Assembly (NCBI GenBank): GCA_036512155.1
Contig: DATCBD010000059.1
Coordinates: 1-64,000 of the forward strand
Reading direction: 5' to 3'
From: Palsa-739 sp036512155
GTDB lineage: Bacteria; Actinomycetota; Thermoleophilia; Gaiellales; Gaiellaceae
Length of the DNA stretch: 64,000 nt
Positions 16,008-24,376 of the stretch are shown here, in pieces. Position 1 is the stretch's first letter. Every line of letters begins with the position of its first letter. The translations under genes were made by a program, and so were the position numbers. The notes below the pieces were generated by a model. That model saw nothing but the letters and a program-made list of their open reading frames with translations. It had not been told where the DNA came from and searched no databases.

Positions 16008-17756
16008 CTAAAAGGCCCGGATCCTTGCGTTTCTTTCGACCCGATCCTTCCCGAGCCTCTTCGCCTCGTACAGGGCTCGGTCGGCTTGGGCAAAGAGCTG
16101 ACGCTCCTGCTCGCCAGGCCGGTGCTGGGCCGCCCCGAAGCTGCAGGTAACGCCGAAAACGGCCCCGTCCCGGCCGTGGAAGGAGCGCTCCCGGAGGGCC
16201 GCCCGGACGCGCTCGGCGAGCTTGGCCCCGCCCTCCTCGTCCGTCCCCGGGAGGAGGAGGACGAACTCCTCGCCGCCCCAGCGGCCGGGAAGGTCGGACT
16301 CGCGCAGCGTCAGGCGGAGCACGTTCGCGAGCTCGCGGAGGACGTCGTCGCCGGCGTCGTGGCCGTACATGTCGTTGATCCGCTTGAAGTCGTCGAGATC
16401 GACGACGACGAGCGTGAACGGGGCTGCCATGCGGTCGGAGCGGGCGATCTCGTGCACGAGCGCGTCCTCGCACCCGCGCCGGTTGGCGATGCCGGTGAGC
16501 CCGTCGACGAGCGCCTGACGCTCGACGATCGCGTGCAGCCGCGCGTTCTCGAGCGCGACCGCCGCGTGCGCCGCGAGCGACGCCGCCGTCATCCGGTCCT
16601 CGGCGTCGAAGGATCCGATCAGGACGAGCCGGCCGAGCCGTTCCCCGCCGACGGTGAGCGGGTGCTCGAGCCGGTCGCCAGGCGCGTGCTGGTTGCCCGC
16701 GGCGGCGGCGAGGCCGCTGCTCTGGATCGTCGCGCCGACGGCGCCCGTCGCCTCGACGGCGGTCTCGACGACAACGCGCAGGAGCTGCTCGACGTCGTTC
16801 GTCACCGCGAGCGCCTCGCCGATGCGGGCGACGGCGATCCGCAGCCGCCCGCGCTCGGTGTCCAGATCCTGGAGACGAGCCTGCAGCTGGTCGGCCATGG
16901 CGTTGAAGGCCGTGCCGAGCGTCGCGAGCTCGTCCCGGCCCTTCACGGGGACGCGCCGCCCGAGATGGCCTTGCGCGATGCCGCGGGCGGCCTCCGCGAG
17001 CGCGCGCAACGCACGGACGATCGAGCGGCCTTCGAGGAACGCGACGATCCCGACCAGCACGACCGCGCCGAGCAGCGCGAGCAGCAGCCGGTCGCGCGCC
17101 GACGCGTCGGCGGCGTCGACCGCCGACTGCGGCGTCAGGACCGCGAGAGAGACACCCGGGAGCGGCGGCGCGACGAGCGTGCGGTAGCGCGTGCCGTCGA
17201 CGCGCACGACGGCGATGCGACCGGCCGCGAGGGGAACCTTCCCGGCGAGCGGCGGGCTCGCGGCCAGGATGCGATCGCCCTCGAGGAGGACGAGGCGATC
17301 GCTCTGCGCGAGATCGGTGTGCAGTTGGAGCGCCGCGACGAAGCCGGCGTCGAGTGGGACGGATGCGACGACGACGCCGGCGAGGCCCTTGCTCGTGATC
17401 ACGTCGGCCTGCCGGTGCACCGCACGTGCCGGCGCATTGCCAACGCGGAAGCTCCCCGCGTGGACGGAGAGCTGCGGGGTTGTCTTCAGCATCGCCTCGA
17501 GCGCCGCACGGTCCCGCCGCTGGAGCGCGACCTGGAACGTCCGGTCGCGGGCGAGCCGGGTCGCCGTGGTCTGGGCCGCGTCACCCCGCTCCTGGTAGGC
17601 CGCGAGCGCCAGCCGGAGGTCTGTCTGCAGTCGCGCGTCCACCTTGCGAGCCTCGCTCTGTGCCGAGGCAGAGGAGAAGCCCCAGACGGCCGCGCCGGCA
17701 GGCACCAGCGTCAGGAGGATGAAATAGAGCGCGAGCTTGAGTTTGAAGCTGCCCAA
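16008..17756 (-). CDS. Membrane HAMP-GAF-GGDEF diguanylate cyclase
   Basis: A 582-residue transmembrane sensor enzyme. Helix 1 is about residues 6-25; an extracytoplasmic sensor domain of about 210 residues follows, then helix 2 near 240-260. HAMP is next (GRRVPVKGRDELATLGTAFN), then a GAF-like domain, then GGDEF (GRWGGEEF near 493). The RxxD inhibitory site (RESD) is five residues before GGEEF. It converts GTP to cyclic di-GMP in response to an external signal. Start TTG 17756 is chosen for the excellent GGGGAGG five to six bases upstream; any longer frame runs antisense through the Pro-rich gene and is not coding. Confidence 0.88.
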   Translation of the reverse strand: MGSFKLKLALYFILLTLVPAGAAVWGFSSASAQSEARKVDARLQTDLRLALAAYQERGDAAQTTATRLARDRTFQVALQRRDRAALEAMLKTTPQLSVHAGSFRVGNAPARAVHRQADVITSKGLAGVVVASVPLDAGFVAALQLHTDLAQSDRLVLLEGDRILAASPPLAGKVPLAAGRIAVVRVDGTRYRTLVAPPLPGVSLAVLTPQSAVDAADASARDRLLLALLGAVVLVGIVAFLEGRSIVRALRALAEAARGIAQGHLGRRVPVKGRDELATLGTAFNAMADQLQARLQDLDTERGRLRIAVARIGEALAVTNDVEQLLRVVVETAVEATGAVGATIQSSGLAAAAGNQHAPGDRLEHPLTVGGERLGRLVLIGSFDAEDRMTAASLAAHAAVALENARLHAIVERQALVDGLTGIANRRGCEDALVHEIARSDRMAAPFTLVVVDLDDFKRINDMYGHDAGDDVLRELANVLRLTLRESDLPGRWGGEEFVLLLPGTDEEGGAKLAERVRAALRERSFHGRDGAVFGVTCSFGAAQHRPGEQERQLFAQADRALYEAKRLGKDRVERNARIRAF

Positions 17757-17840
17757 AGCGGCCTCCCCAGTATTCAAGCCCTCGTCCCGCCCTGCCGATA
17801 CCTCGTTCGAGTCATGCCATCGGCATCTGGGGTCGGAACC

Positions 17841-18563
17841 ATGATTGCTATCACGCGAGGGGTCGTCGTAACAGTGTTGCTCGCCGGTGCGGTGGCGGGC
17901 ACGGCGGCGTTCCCGCGATTCTTCGCCGGGCCCGGCGGAGGGGAAGCGCCCTCCTTCGCCCTGCCGTCGGCGGCGGCGCAGCCGGCCATCGTCCGCGCGC
18001 TCGCGCTGCCGGCGCCGATCGTCGTCACGCCGCTCGCGCTGCACCCGGTCGCGGCCGTCGTGGCCCTGCCGCCGAAGCCGCGGCCGATCGTCATCCGGCA
18101 CGTGACGCCACCCACTCCGGCAAAGCCACCCGCACCCGCACCCGCACCCGCACCCGCACCCGCACCCGCACCCGCACCGGCGCCCGCGCCTGCGACCGCG
18201 ACCGCGACCGCGACCTCCCCACCCGTCGTCATCGCGGCTCCCGCGGCTCCCGTCATCCGGACGGTGTCCGCCGACAAGACCGCTCCTTCGGCGCCCGTTG
18301 CTCCTCCGGCGCCTGATACCGACGACAAGGCGCGGGGCCACCACAAGCAGCCCGACCGGGTCGCCGCCGACGTGCCGGCGCAGCCGGTCTCGACGGCTCC
18401 ACTAGGATCAGATGATGGCCCGCCTGCGCAAGCTCCGCCCCGGCCCGATCGCGGTGACGGTGGCCCTGTTCGACCTGTGGAAGCGCCTGACGCCGCAGCA
18501 GCGCCGCCAGGTCATGGCCATGGCCCGCCGCCACGGGCCCACGGTGGCGGCCAAGGTCACTAA
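17841..18563 (+). CDS. Exported Pro/Ala-rich low-complexity protein
   Basis: A 240-residue product with a hydrophobic N-terminus (MIAITRGVVVTVLLAGAVAG) that can act as signal peptide or anchor, then an extended Pro/Ala/Val region with an uninterrupted (PA)n stretch of about 22 residues. The end is rich in Pro, Asp, Gly and His. It looks like a wall-spanning linker protein. ATG 17814 is an alternative start. Its last about 50 codons overlap a well-formed small gene in another frame (18415-18588), so the C-terminus may be artefactual or the true frame may end earlier. Divergent from the HAMP-GGDEF gene. Confidence 0.5.
   Translation: MIAITRGVVVTVLLAGAVAGTAAFPRFFAGPGGGEAPSFALPSAAAQPAIVRALALPAPIVVTPLALHPVAAVVALPPKPRPIVIRHVTPPTPAKPPAPAPAPAPAPAPAPAPAPAPATATATATSPPVVIAAPAAPVIRTVSADKTAPSAPVAPPAPDTDDKARGHHKQPDRVAADVPAQPVSTAPLGSDDGPPAQAPPRPDRGDGGPVRPVEAPDAAAAPPGHGHGPPPRAHGGGQGH
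18128..18178. repeat. CCCGCA hexanucleotide repeat coding (Pro-Ala)n
   Basis: About eight tandem CCCGCA units. They encode the Pro-Ala run of the exported low-complexity protein. Likely length-variable by slippage. Confidence 0.85.
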
Positions 18564-18588
18564 GCTCAGCCGCCGCCGGCGCCCCTAA
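18415..18588 (+). CDS. Small basic protein of unknown function
   Basis: A 57-residue highly basic product: MARLRKLRPGPIAVTVALFD, then LWKRLTPQQRRQVMAMARRHGP and a Lys/Arg-rich end, TAA at 18586. The LTPQQRRQV...RHGPxVAAK pattern looks like a genuine small helical family seen in related actinobacteria (recollection, not checked). It lies in a different frame from the Pro-rich gene and overlaps its 3' end. ATG 18412 is an equally possible start. Confidence 0.5.
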   Translation: MARLRKLRPGPIAVTVALFDLWKRLTPQQRRQVMAMARRHGPTVAAKVTKLSRRRRP

Positions 18589-18611
18589 CTAGGAGGGTTC
18601 GCCGAACCCTC

Positions 18612-21419
18612 CTACAGACCGAGAGCAGCGCGCACGATGCGGTCCTGCTCGCGCAGGTGCGCGGTGGGATATCCCTCGCTCGGGCTCGCGCGCCACGGGC
18701 GCCCGGCGTACATGAGCGGCACGCCCTCCGGCTTCGCCTCCTCGAGACGATGGCGGATGGCCCGGAACGGCCCCATGTTCTGCGGCTCCTCCTGCACCCA
18801 CACGAGCTCGCGCAGGTTCGGGTAGCCCCGAAGCAGCTCCGCCGCCTGCTTGACCGGGAACGGATAGAGCTGCTCGAGCCGCGCGACCGCGACACCTTCG
18901 GCCTCCCCGCGCCGTTCGTGCCCGGCGATGTCGTAATACACCTTCCCCGAGCAGAGGATGAGCCGCGTCGTCCGTTCGCGATCCGCGGTCGGGTCGTCGA
19001 GGAGCGGCCGGAACTCGCCGGCAGCGAGGTCGTCGAGCGTCGACGACGCCTGCTTCATGCGCAATAGCCCCTTGGGCGTCATCACCACGAGTGGCCGCGC
19101 GGTCGCGTCGAGCGCTTGCCGGCGGAGCAGGTGGAAGGACTGCGCCGACGTCGTGCAGTTGACGATGCGGATGTTCTCCTGCGCGGCGAGCTGGAGGAAG
19201 CGCTCGAAACGCGCGCTCGAATGCTCCGGCCCGTTGCCCTCGTAGCCGTGCGGGAGCAGCAACGTCAGCCGCGACGTCTCGCCCCACTTCGACAGGCCCG
19301 CGGAGATGAACTGGTCGATGATGATTTGCGCGCCGTTGACGAAGTCGCCGAACTGCGCTTCCCACAACACGAGCGCTTCCGGCGCTGCGGCCGAGTAGCC
19401 GTACTCGAAGCCGAGGCATGCGTACTCGGACAGCGGCGAGTTGTGGATCTCGAACGACGCGACCGCCTCGTCGAGGTGCTGCATGGGCGTGAACGTCGCG
19501 CCCGTGTTCACGTCGTGCAGGACGGCGTGGCGGTGCGCGAAAGTGCCGCGCTCGGTGTCCTGGCCGGTGAGCCTGACGGGGATGCCGTCCACGAGGAGCG
19601 ACGCGTATGCGAGCGCCTCGGCCTGGCCCCAGTCGATCCCGCCCTGGTCGAGCGCCTCGCGGCGGCGCTCGAGCTGTTTCATCAGCTTCGGGTGCGGCGT
19701 GAACCAGTCGGGGACGCGCAGCAGCTGCTCGTTGAGGTCGCGCAGGCGCTCGGCAGGGACGGCCGTGTGCGCGATCGAGCCGCTCGTCGCCGGGAGACGG
19801 TGCTCGACCGGCGCAATCTCGGGCTCGATGCCGAAGGTGCGCTTCAGCTCCTCGTGCGCGGCCTTCAGCTCGGCCTGCACCTCGCCGACGAGCTCGTCCG
19901 CGCGCGCTTGCGGGACGACGCCTTCCGCGACGAGGCGCGCTGCATACAGCTCACGCACCGTCGGATGCCCGACGATGGCCGCGGCGAGCAGCGGCTGCGT
20001 GTACGCCGGCTCGTCCTGCTCGTTGTGACCGTGCCGCCGGTACCCGACGAGGTCAACGACGACGTCGTGGCCGAAGCGCCAGCGGTACGCGTTCGCGAGC
20101 CGGATGGCGGAGATCGCCGCCTCCGGGTCGTCGGCGTTGACGTGGACGATCGGGATGTCGAAGCCCTTGGCGAGGTCGCTCGAGTAGCGCGTCGAGCGGG
20201 AGTCCTCGGGGTCGGTGGTGAAGCCGACCTGGTTGTTCGAGATCAGGTGCAGCGTTCCGCCGGTGGAGTAGCCGGCGAGCCCTTGCAGGTTGAGCGTCTC
20301 CGCGACTTCGCCCTGGCCGGTGAACGCCGCGTCGCCGTGGATGAGGATCGGCAGCGCAACCGTCGGGTCGTGGTAACCGTCGCGTGTGGAGCGATCGGTC
20401 TGCTCGGCGCGCGCGCGTCCCTCGACGACGGGGTCGACCGCCTCGAGGTGGCTCGGATTGGAGGCAAGCGTGACGGTGATCTCGCCCGCCTCGGTCTTGC
20501 GCGTGCCTTCTGCGCCGAGGTGGTACTTGACGTCGCCGGTGCCGCCCTCTTCGCTCGAGACGACCGCCTCGATCGTCCGCTCGCCCTCGAACTCGCGCAG
20601 GATGACCTCGTACGGACGGCCGACGACGTGCGCGAGCACGTTCAGGCGGCCGCGGTGCGCCATGCCGATGACGACTTCGTGCGCGCCGCCGGCGGAGGCC
20701 AGCTCGATCGCCTCGTCCAGCATCGGCACCATCACGTCGACGCCCTCGATGGAGAACTGCTTCTGCCCGAGGAACGCGCGGCGCAGGTACTGCTCCATCC
20801 CCTCGACGCGCGCGAGGCGCGCGAGCAGCGCGGTCCGCTCGGCGCCGTCGAGCGGCTGCCGGTACCGGCCCGACTCGATCGCGTGGCGCAGCCAGACGCG
20901 CTCCTCGTGGTCGGAGATGTGCTCGATCTCGTACGCCATCGTCCCGCAGTACGTCTCGCGCAGGTGCGGGAGCGCCTCGGCGAGCGTCTCGCCCGGCACG
21001 TGCAGGCGCAGCAGGGAGGCGGGGATGCGCGCCTGTAGCTGCGGCGTCAGCTTCGGCACGAGCCGTTCCGGCTCGAGCGCCGGGTCGCCCGGCGGCTCGC
21101 TACCGAGCGGGTCGAGATGAGCGGCGAGGTGACCGTGCATGCGGAAAGCCTTCACGAGGGCCATCGCGGCGGCGACGCCGCCGACGAGCTCCTCGTCGAC
21201 GACGACGACCTCGCGGACGGGAGCAGGCGGAGCGGCGACAGTTACCGCGGCGTGGCCGTTCCCGAAGCGCTCGAGCAGCGCGGCGAGCCCCGGCTGCGCG
21301 CGCAGGAGCTCGGGCGGCGCGCTCTCGAAGAGCTCGCGCCACTCCGCCGGCACGGCGGTGGGATTGTCGAGGTACTGCTCGAGGAGCAAGGCCGCGTACC
21401 CGGTGTTCAGCCCATCCAT
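18612..21419 (-). CDS. sucA: 2-oxoglutarate dehydrogenase E1 component (thiamine-dependent)
   Basis: A 935-residue enzyme that decarboxylates 2-oxoglutarate with thiamine pyrophosphate and passes the succinyl group to E2 in the citric acid cycle. The length matches classical E1 (about 930). It lacks the fused E2 domain of mycobacterial Kgd. Visible blocks: the N-terminal YAALLLEQYLDNP E2-contact helix, GMAHRGRLNVL, HGDAAFTGQGEVAETL with NNQVGFTT, HVNADDPEA, YRRHGHNEQDEP (thiamine/Mg region), LPHGYEGNGPEHSS and the C-terminal QEEPQNMGPF. Start ATG 21419 is chosen for the AAGG just upstream. No E2 or E3 gene is adjacent. Confidence 0.96.
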   Translation of the reverse strand: MDGLNTGYAALLLEQYLDNPTAVPAEWRELFESAPPELLRAQPGLAALLERFGNGHAAVTVAAPPAPVREVVVVDEELVGGVAAAMALVKAFRMHGHLAAHLDPLGSEPPGDPALEPERLVPKLTPQLQARIPASLLRLHVPGETLAEALPHLRETYCGTMAYEIEHISDHEERVWLRHAIESGRYRQPLDGAERTALLARLARVEGMEQYLRRAFLGQKQFSIEGVDVMVPMLDEAIELASAGGAHEVVIGMAHRGRLNVLAHVVGRPYEVILREFEGERTIEAVVSSEEGGTGDVKYHLGAEGTRKTEAGEITVTLASNPSHLEAVDPVVEGRARAEQTDRSTRDGYHDPTVALPILIHGDAAFTGQGEVAETLNLQGLAGYSTGGTLHLISNNQVGFTTDPEDSRSTRYSSDLAKGFDIPIVHVNADDPEAAISAIRLANAYRWRFGHDVVVDLVGYRRHGHNEQDEPAYTQPLLAAAIVGHPTVRELYAARLVAEGVVPQARADELVGEVQAELKAAHEELKRTFGIEPEIAPVEHRLPATSGSIAHTAVPAERLRDLNEQLLRVPDWFTPHPKLMKQLERRREALDQGGIDWGQAEALAYASLLVDGIPVRLTGQDTERGTFAHRHAVLHDVNTGATFTPMQHLDEAVASFEIHNSPLSEYACLGFEYGYSAAAPEALVLWEAQFGDFVNGAQIIIDQFISAGLSKWGETSRLTLLLPHGYEGNGPEHSSARFERFLQLAAQENIRIVNCTTSAQSFHLLRRQALDATARPLVVMTPKGLLRMKQASSTLDDLAAGEFRPLLDDPTADRERTTRLILCSGKVYYDIAGHERRGEAEGVAVARLEQLYPFPVKQAAELLRGYPNLRELVWVQEEPQNMGPFRAIRHRLEEAKPEGVPLMYAGRPWRASPSEGYPTAHLREQDRIVRAALGL

Positions 21420-21506
21420 CACCTTCGTTGTAGCAGGCGGAATTGTGGCGGGCGTGCCGGCGAAGCCGTCACGCCCTTTCGTCGGCATCGCAAGCGACGC
21501 CGAGGG

Positions 21507-21788
21507 CTACCAGAGCGCGCGCCCGGTGATGACGGTGATCATCATCCCGAGGAAGAAGCAGGCGGCGACGGTGAGCACCGCGACGAACGGCAGACGCTTG
21601 CCGCGGCCGGTCATGCCGGCGCTGATGAGGGCGAGCAGCATCGCCGGGGCGAGGAGGCGGATCGGGTGCCAGGCGAGGGAGATGAGGCTCGCGAAGATCG
21701 CGAGGGAGGCGAGGTACCCGGCGACGGCTTCGGTGGTGTGGCTCCGCTCCGGCTCGGCCTCGATGCTCGTGAAGGGCTCGGTGCTCAT
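21507..21788 (-). CDS. Small membrane protein
   Basis: A 93-residue protein with a short acidic cytoplasmic start, then three closely packed hydrophobic helices (about 22-42, 46-58 and 66-90). The family is not recognised. Its start overlaps the stop of the upstream membrane protein by ATGA, so the two are translationally coupled and may act together. Function unknown. Confidence 0.7.
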   Translation of the reverse strand: MSTEPFTSIEAEPERSHTTEAVAGYLASLAIFASLISLAWHPIRLLAPAMLLALISAGMTGRGKRLPFVAVLTVAACFFLGMMITVITGRALW

Positions 21789-22057
21789 CGACGTTCAGCG
21801 TACGCGCGCGCGGCCTGCGCGGTGCGGGGGTACGAGCGGGCCGGTCCGCCGTGCGGTCGCCGCGGACGAGCTCTCCTGCGCCGCCCGCCACCGGGACCGG
21901 AGTCGTCCGGGGCGATCCGGGCGGTCACAGCCGCGCCTTCACCCGGCTTCGGCTCGGCCTTGACGGCGTAATAGACGACCGAACAGAGGTAAACGATGGG
22001 GATCTTCAGGATCACCATCAGGAACACGATCTCCCAGATCGAGTCCGGCCCATGCAC
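21785..22057 (-). CDS. Small single-span membrane protein
   Basis: A 90-residue protein: one hydrophobic helix (about residues 8-33, WEIVFLMVILKIPIVYLCSVVYY), then a basic Gly/Arg/Pro-rich cytoplasmic tail. Overlaps the next gene by ATGA. Divergent from the sigma factor gene with about 50 bp between. No known family; probably partner of the 21507-21788 protein. Confidence 0.65.
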   Translation of the reverse strand: MHGPDSIWEIVFLMVILKIPIVYLCSVVYYAVKAEPKPGEGAAVTARIAPDDSGPGGGRRRRARPRRPHGGPARSYPRTAQAARAYAERR

Positions 22058-22110
22058 CGGAGGTGAGTTTACCCGGGTTAGAGGCCTCCAACCTTGGAGA
22101 GAACAAGAAC

Positions 22111-23151
22111 ATGAGCCAAGAACAGCTCCAGACCCTGCTGGACCACGGCGAGGAGGCCGGGTCGATCAGCCTGTCCGCGTTCAACGAGCTCGTGGCCGAT
22201 CTCGAGCTCGACGCCGACGACCTCGCGGCGGTGTACGAGCAGCTCGACCAGCGCGGGATCGGCCTCACCGACGACGGGCACGAGGAGACCGAGGCGCCGC
22301 ACTACGCGAATGACGAGGTCGCGGCGATGACGACCGATTCGCTTCAGCTCTTCCTCAACGAGGCGGGGCGCTATCCGCTGCTGAGCGCGGCGGAGGAAGT
22401 GGGGCTCGCGAAGAAGATCGAGCGCGGCGACCAGCAGGCGAAGGACAAGATGATCAACTCCAACCTGCGCCTCGTCGTGTCGATCGCGAAGAAGTACCAG
22501 GGACACGGGCTGTCGCTGCTCGACCTCATCCAGGAAGGGATCATCGGGCTCATCCGCGCGGTAGAGAAGTTCGACTGGCGGCGCGGCTACAAGTTCTCGA
22601 CGTACGCGACGTGGTGGATCCGGCAGGCGGTGCAGCGCGGCGTCGCGAACAAGTCGCGCACGATCCGCATCCCTGTGCACATCGTCGAGCGCGAGCAGAA
22701 GATCGCGCGCGCGGAGCGGGAGTTGACGTCGCAGCTCGAACGGCCGCCGACCGACGAGGAGGTCGGGCAGAAGGCCGGGCTCGCCCTCAAGCATGTGCGC
22801 GAGGTGCGCCATGCCGCGCGCACGGTGGCGAGCCTCGACAAGCCCCTCGGCAACGAGAGCGAGACCGCCTTCGGGGACCTCGTGGCGCAAGACGGCGGCG
22901 ACGTCGAGGAGGAAGTCGTCCTCGGGCTGAGCGAGGAGACGCTGCGTAGGGCGATCGAGAAGCTGCCCGACCGCGAGAAGCAGGTGATCAACCTCCGCTA
23001 CGGCATGAACGGCGATCCCGACCCGAAATCGCTCGAGCAGATCGGCCGCGAGATGGGCATCACGCGCGAGCGCGTGCGGCAGATCGAGCTACAGGCTTTG
23101 CAGCGCTTGGCGGGGCAGCGCGAGATCGCAGCCCTTTCGCCGGCCGCTTAA
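22111..23151 (+). CDS. rpoD: Principal RNA polymerase sigma factor (sigma-70 group 1)
   Basis: A 346-residue sigma factor. A short region 1.1-like acidic N-terminus is followed by region 1.2/2 (TDSLQLFLNEAGRYPLLSA, then NLRLVVSIAKKYQGHGLSLLDLIQEG and FSTYATWWIRQAV, the -10 recognition helix). Region 3 follows, then region 4 with a GITRERVRQIE helix-turn-helix for the -35 element. The motifs are those of the housekeeping factor, not an alternative one. ATG 22111 has GGAGAG upstream; GTG 22063 is possible but would add an unlikely leader. Monocistronic, followed by a bidirectional terminator. Confidence 0.96.
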   Translation: MSQEQLQTLLDHGEEAGSISLSAFNELVADLELDADDLAAVYEQLDQRGIGLTDDGHEETEAPHYANDEVAAMTTDSLQLFLNEAGRYPLLSAAEEVGLAKKIERGDQQAKDKMINSNLRLVVSIAKKYQGHGLSLLDLIQEGIIGLIRAVEKFDWRRGYKFSTYATWWIRQAVQRGVANKSRTIRIPVHIVEREQKIARAERELTSQLERPPTDEEVGQKAGLALKHVREVRHAARTVASLDKPLGNESETAFGDLVAQDGGDVEEEVVLGLSEETLRRAIEKLPDREKQVINLRYGMNGDPDPKSLEQIGREMGITRERVRQIELQALQRLAGQREIAALSPAA

Positions 23152-23188
23152 GCCTTAGACGCGGTCGCAGCGCCGCCACGAAAGGCCA

Positions 23189-23266
23189 GGACGCGGGCTT
23201 CGCCCGCGGCCGCTCCCGCGAAGCGGGAACCTTCATCAAGGCGAAAGTGCGCAGCACTTTCGCCTT
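23189..23266. repeat. Compound-palindrome intergenic repeat, copy 1
   Basis: Three consecutive hairpins: GCGGGC-TTC-GCCCGC, CCCGC-GAA-GCGGG and GGCGAAAGTGC-GCA-GCACTTTCGCC. The same order of hairpins, largely identical in sequence, recurs at 38961-39036 between rpmA and obgE. This is a REP-like extragenic element, here placed between two convergent genes. Confidence 0.7.
23238..23266. terminator. Bidirectional terminator between rpoD and desaturase
   Basis: AAGGCGAAAGTGC and GCACTTTCGCCTT form a 13-bp perfect stem with a GCA loop. Placed between convergent genes, with A-rich left and T-rich right flanks within the stem ends, it can terminate both transcripts. It is the third hairpin of the dispersed repeat. 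Confidence 0.7.
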
Positions 23267-23272
23267 ATGGGG

Positions 23273-24376
23273 TTAGCCCATCTCGATCTCGACCGGCATG
23301 CCGACCCGGCCGAGAGCGCGTACGTGGCGATGGTGCGAGCGGAGGGCTCTCCACAGCGACGGCTGCACGGTGTAGCGGACGCCGTGCTGCGCCGCGTTGC
23401 GCCTGACGATCTCCGCGATCCGCGGGTAGTGCACGTGCGCGACGCGCGGGAAGAGGTGATGCTCGATCTGGTAGTTGAGGCCACCGAGCAGCCAGGTCAG
23501 CACCGGGTTGCGCGGACAGAAGTCGACTGTCGTCTCCACCTCGTGCACGGCCCACACGCGCGGGTTCGCCTTCAGCTCCTCCGCTGAGGTGAAGTCGGCC
23601 TCCTCGACGCAGTGCGCGAGCTGGAACGTCGTCGCGGTGATGAGGCTCGTCATCGCTGTGAAGCCCACGTAGCCGAGCACGACCACCCACCACGGGTAGA
23701 CGAAGAGAGGCACGACGATCGCCCAGCCGACGAACAGGAGCTTCCCGCCGACGAGGCCGGTCAGGTCCCACCGCTTCGGCGGATGGAGGGCGCTGTTCGC
23801 GATCCGGCCGCGGATGATCGCGGCCGCGTCGGCGCCGATCTGCCACCGGATCACCATCACGCAGTAGAGCGGCCAGATGTAGAGGTGCTGCAGCCGGTAC
23901 CAGCGCCGCGGCTGCTGCGACGGCATCAAGCGCGCGAACGGCGTCTGGTTGATGTCGTCGTCGTAGCCGTCGACGTTCGTGTACGTGTGGTGCGCGACGT
24001 TGTGCTTGACGCGCCACGCGTAGCTGCTGATGCCGAGCAGCGCGTCCGCGCTCCAGCCCATCAGGTGATTCGCGCGCCGCGTCCGGAAGTACGCACCATG
24101 GTTCGCGTCGTGCTGGATGCAGAAGCCGACGAGGATCGCCCCCAGGCTGAGGCCGGCGAGCGCGAGCAGGCCGAGCGCGATGCCCGGATGAAGAAAGATC
24201 AGCGAGGCCCAGGAGACGGCGAGCACGCCGAACGCGACGACCGACTTCACGTACAGCTGGATGTTCCCGCGCAGCCGCGTCCGTCGCCCGTCGAGGTAGA
24301 GATCGACCTCGCGCCGCGTGTCGCGGATGAAGTCGCCGCCGTTCTCGAACGACACCTTGGCCGGCAGAGCGCTCAT
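23273..24376 (-). CDS. Membrane fatty acid desaturase
   Basis: A 367-residue membrane di-iron enzyme that inserts a double bond into an acyl chain. The three histidine boxes are present: HDANH (near 90), HNVAHH (near 125) and QIEHH (near 308). Two pairs of hydrophobic helices flank them (about 45-85 and 210-250), as in the DesA3 / acyl-CoA or acyl-lipid front-end desaturase family. Regiospecificity cannot be read from sequence. It overlaps the upstream fabF gene by ATGA, so elongation and desaturation enzymes are coupled, suggesting membrane-lipid adjustment. Confidence 0.92.
   Translation of the reverse strand: MSALPAKVSFENGGDFIRDTRREVDLYLDGRRTRLRGNIQLYVKSVVAFGVLAVSWASLIFLHPGIALGLLALAGLSLGAILVGFCIQHDANHGAYFRTRRANHLMGWSADALLGISSYAWRVKHNVAHHTYTNVDGYDDDINQTPFARLMPSQQPRRWYRLQHLYIWPLYCVMVIRWQIGADAAAIIRGRIANSALHPPKRWDLTGLVGGKLLFVGWAIVVPLFVYPWWVVVLGYVGFTAMTSLITATTFQLAHCVEEADFTSAEELKANPRVWAVHEVETTVDFCPRNPVLTWLLGGLNYQIEHHLFPRVAHVHYPRIAEIVRRNAAQHGVRYTVQPSLWRALRSHHRHVRALGRVGMPVEIEMG

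Noticed and set aside
16086..17840. Extension of the Pro/Ala-rich protein upstream opposite the HAMP-GGDEF gene
   Set aside because: No homology and wrong composition; the signal peptide at 17841 marks the true start.
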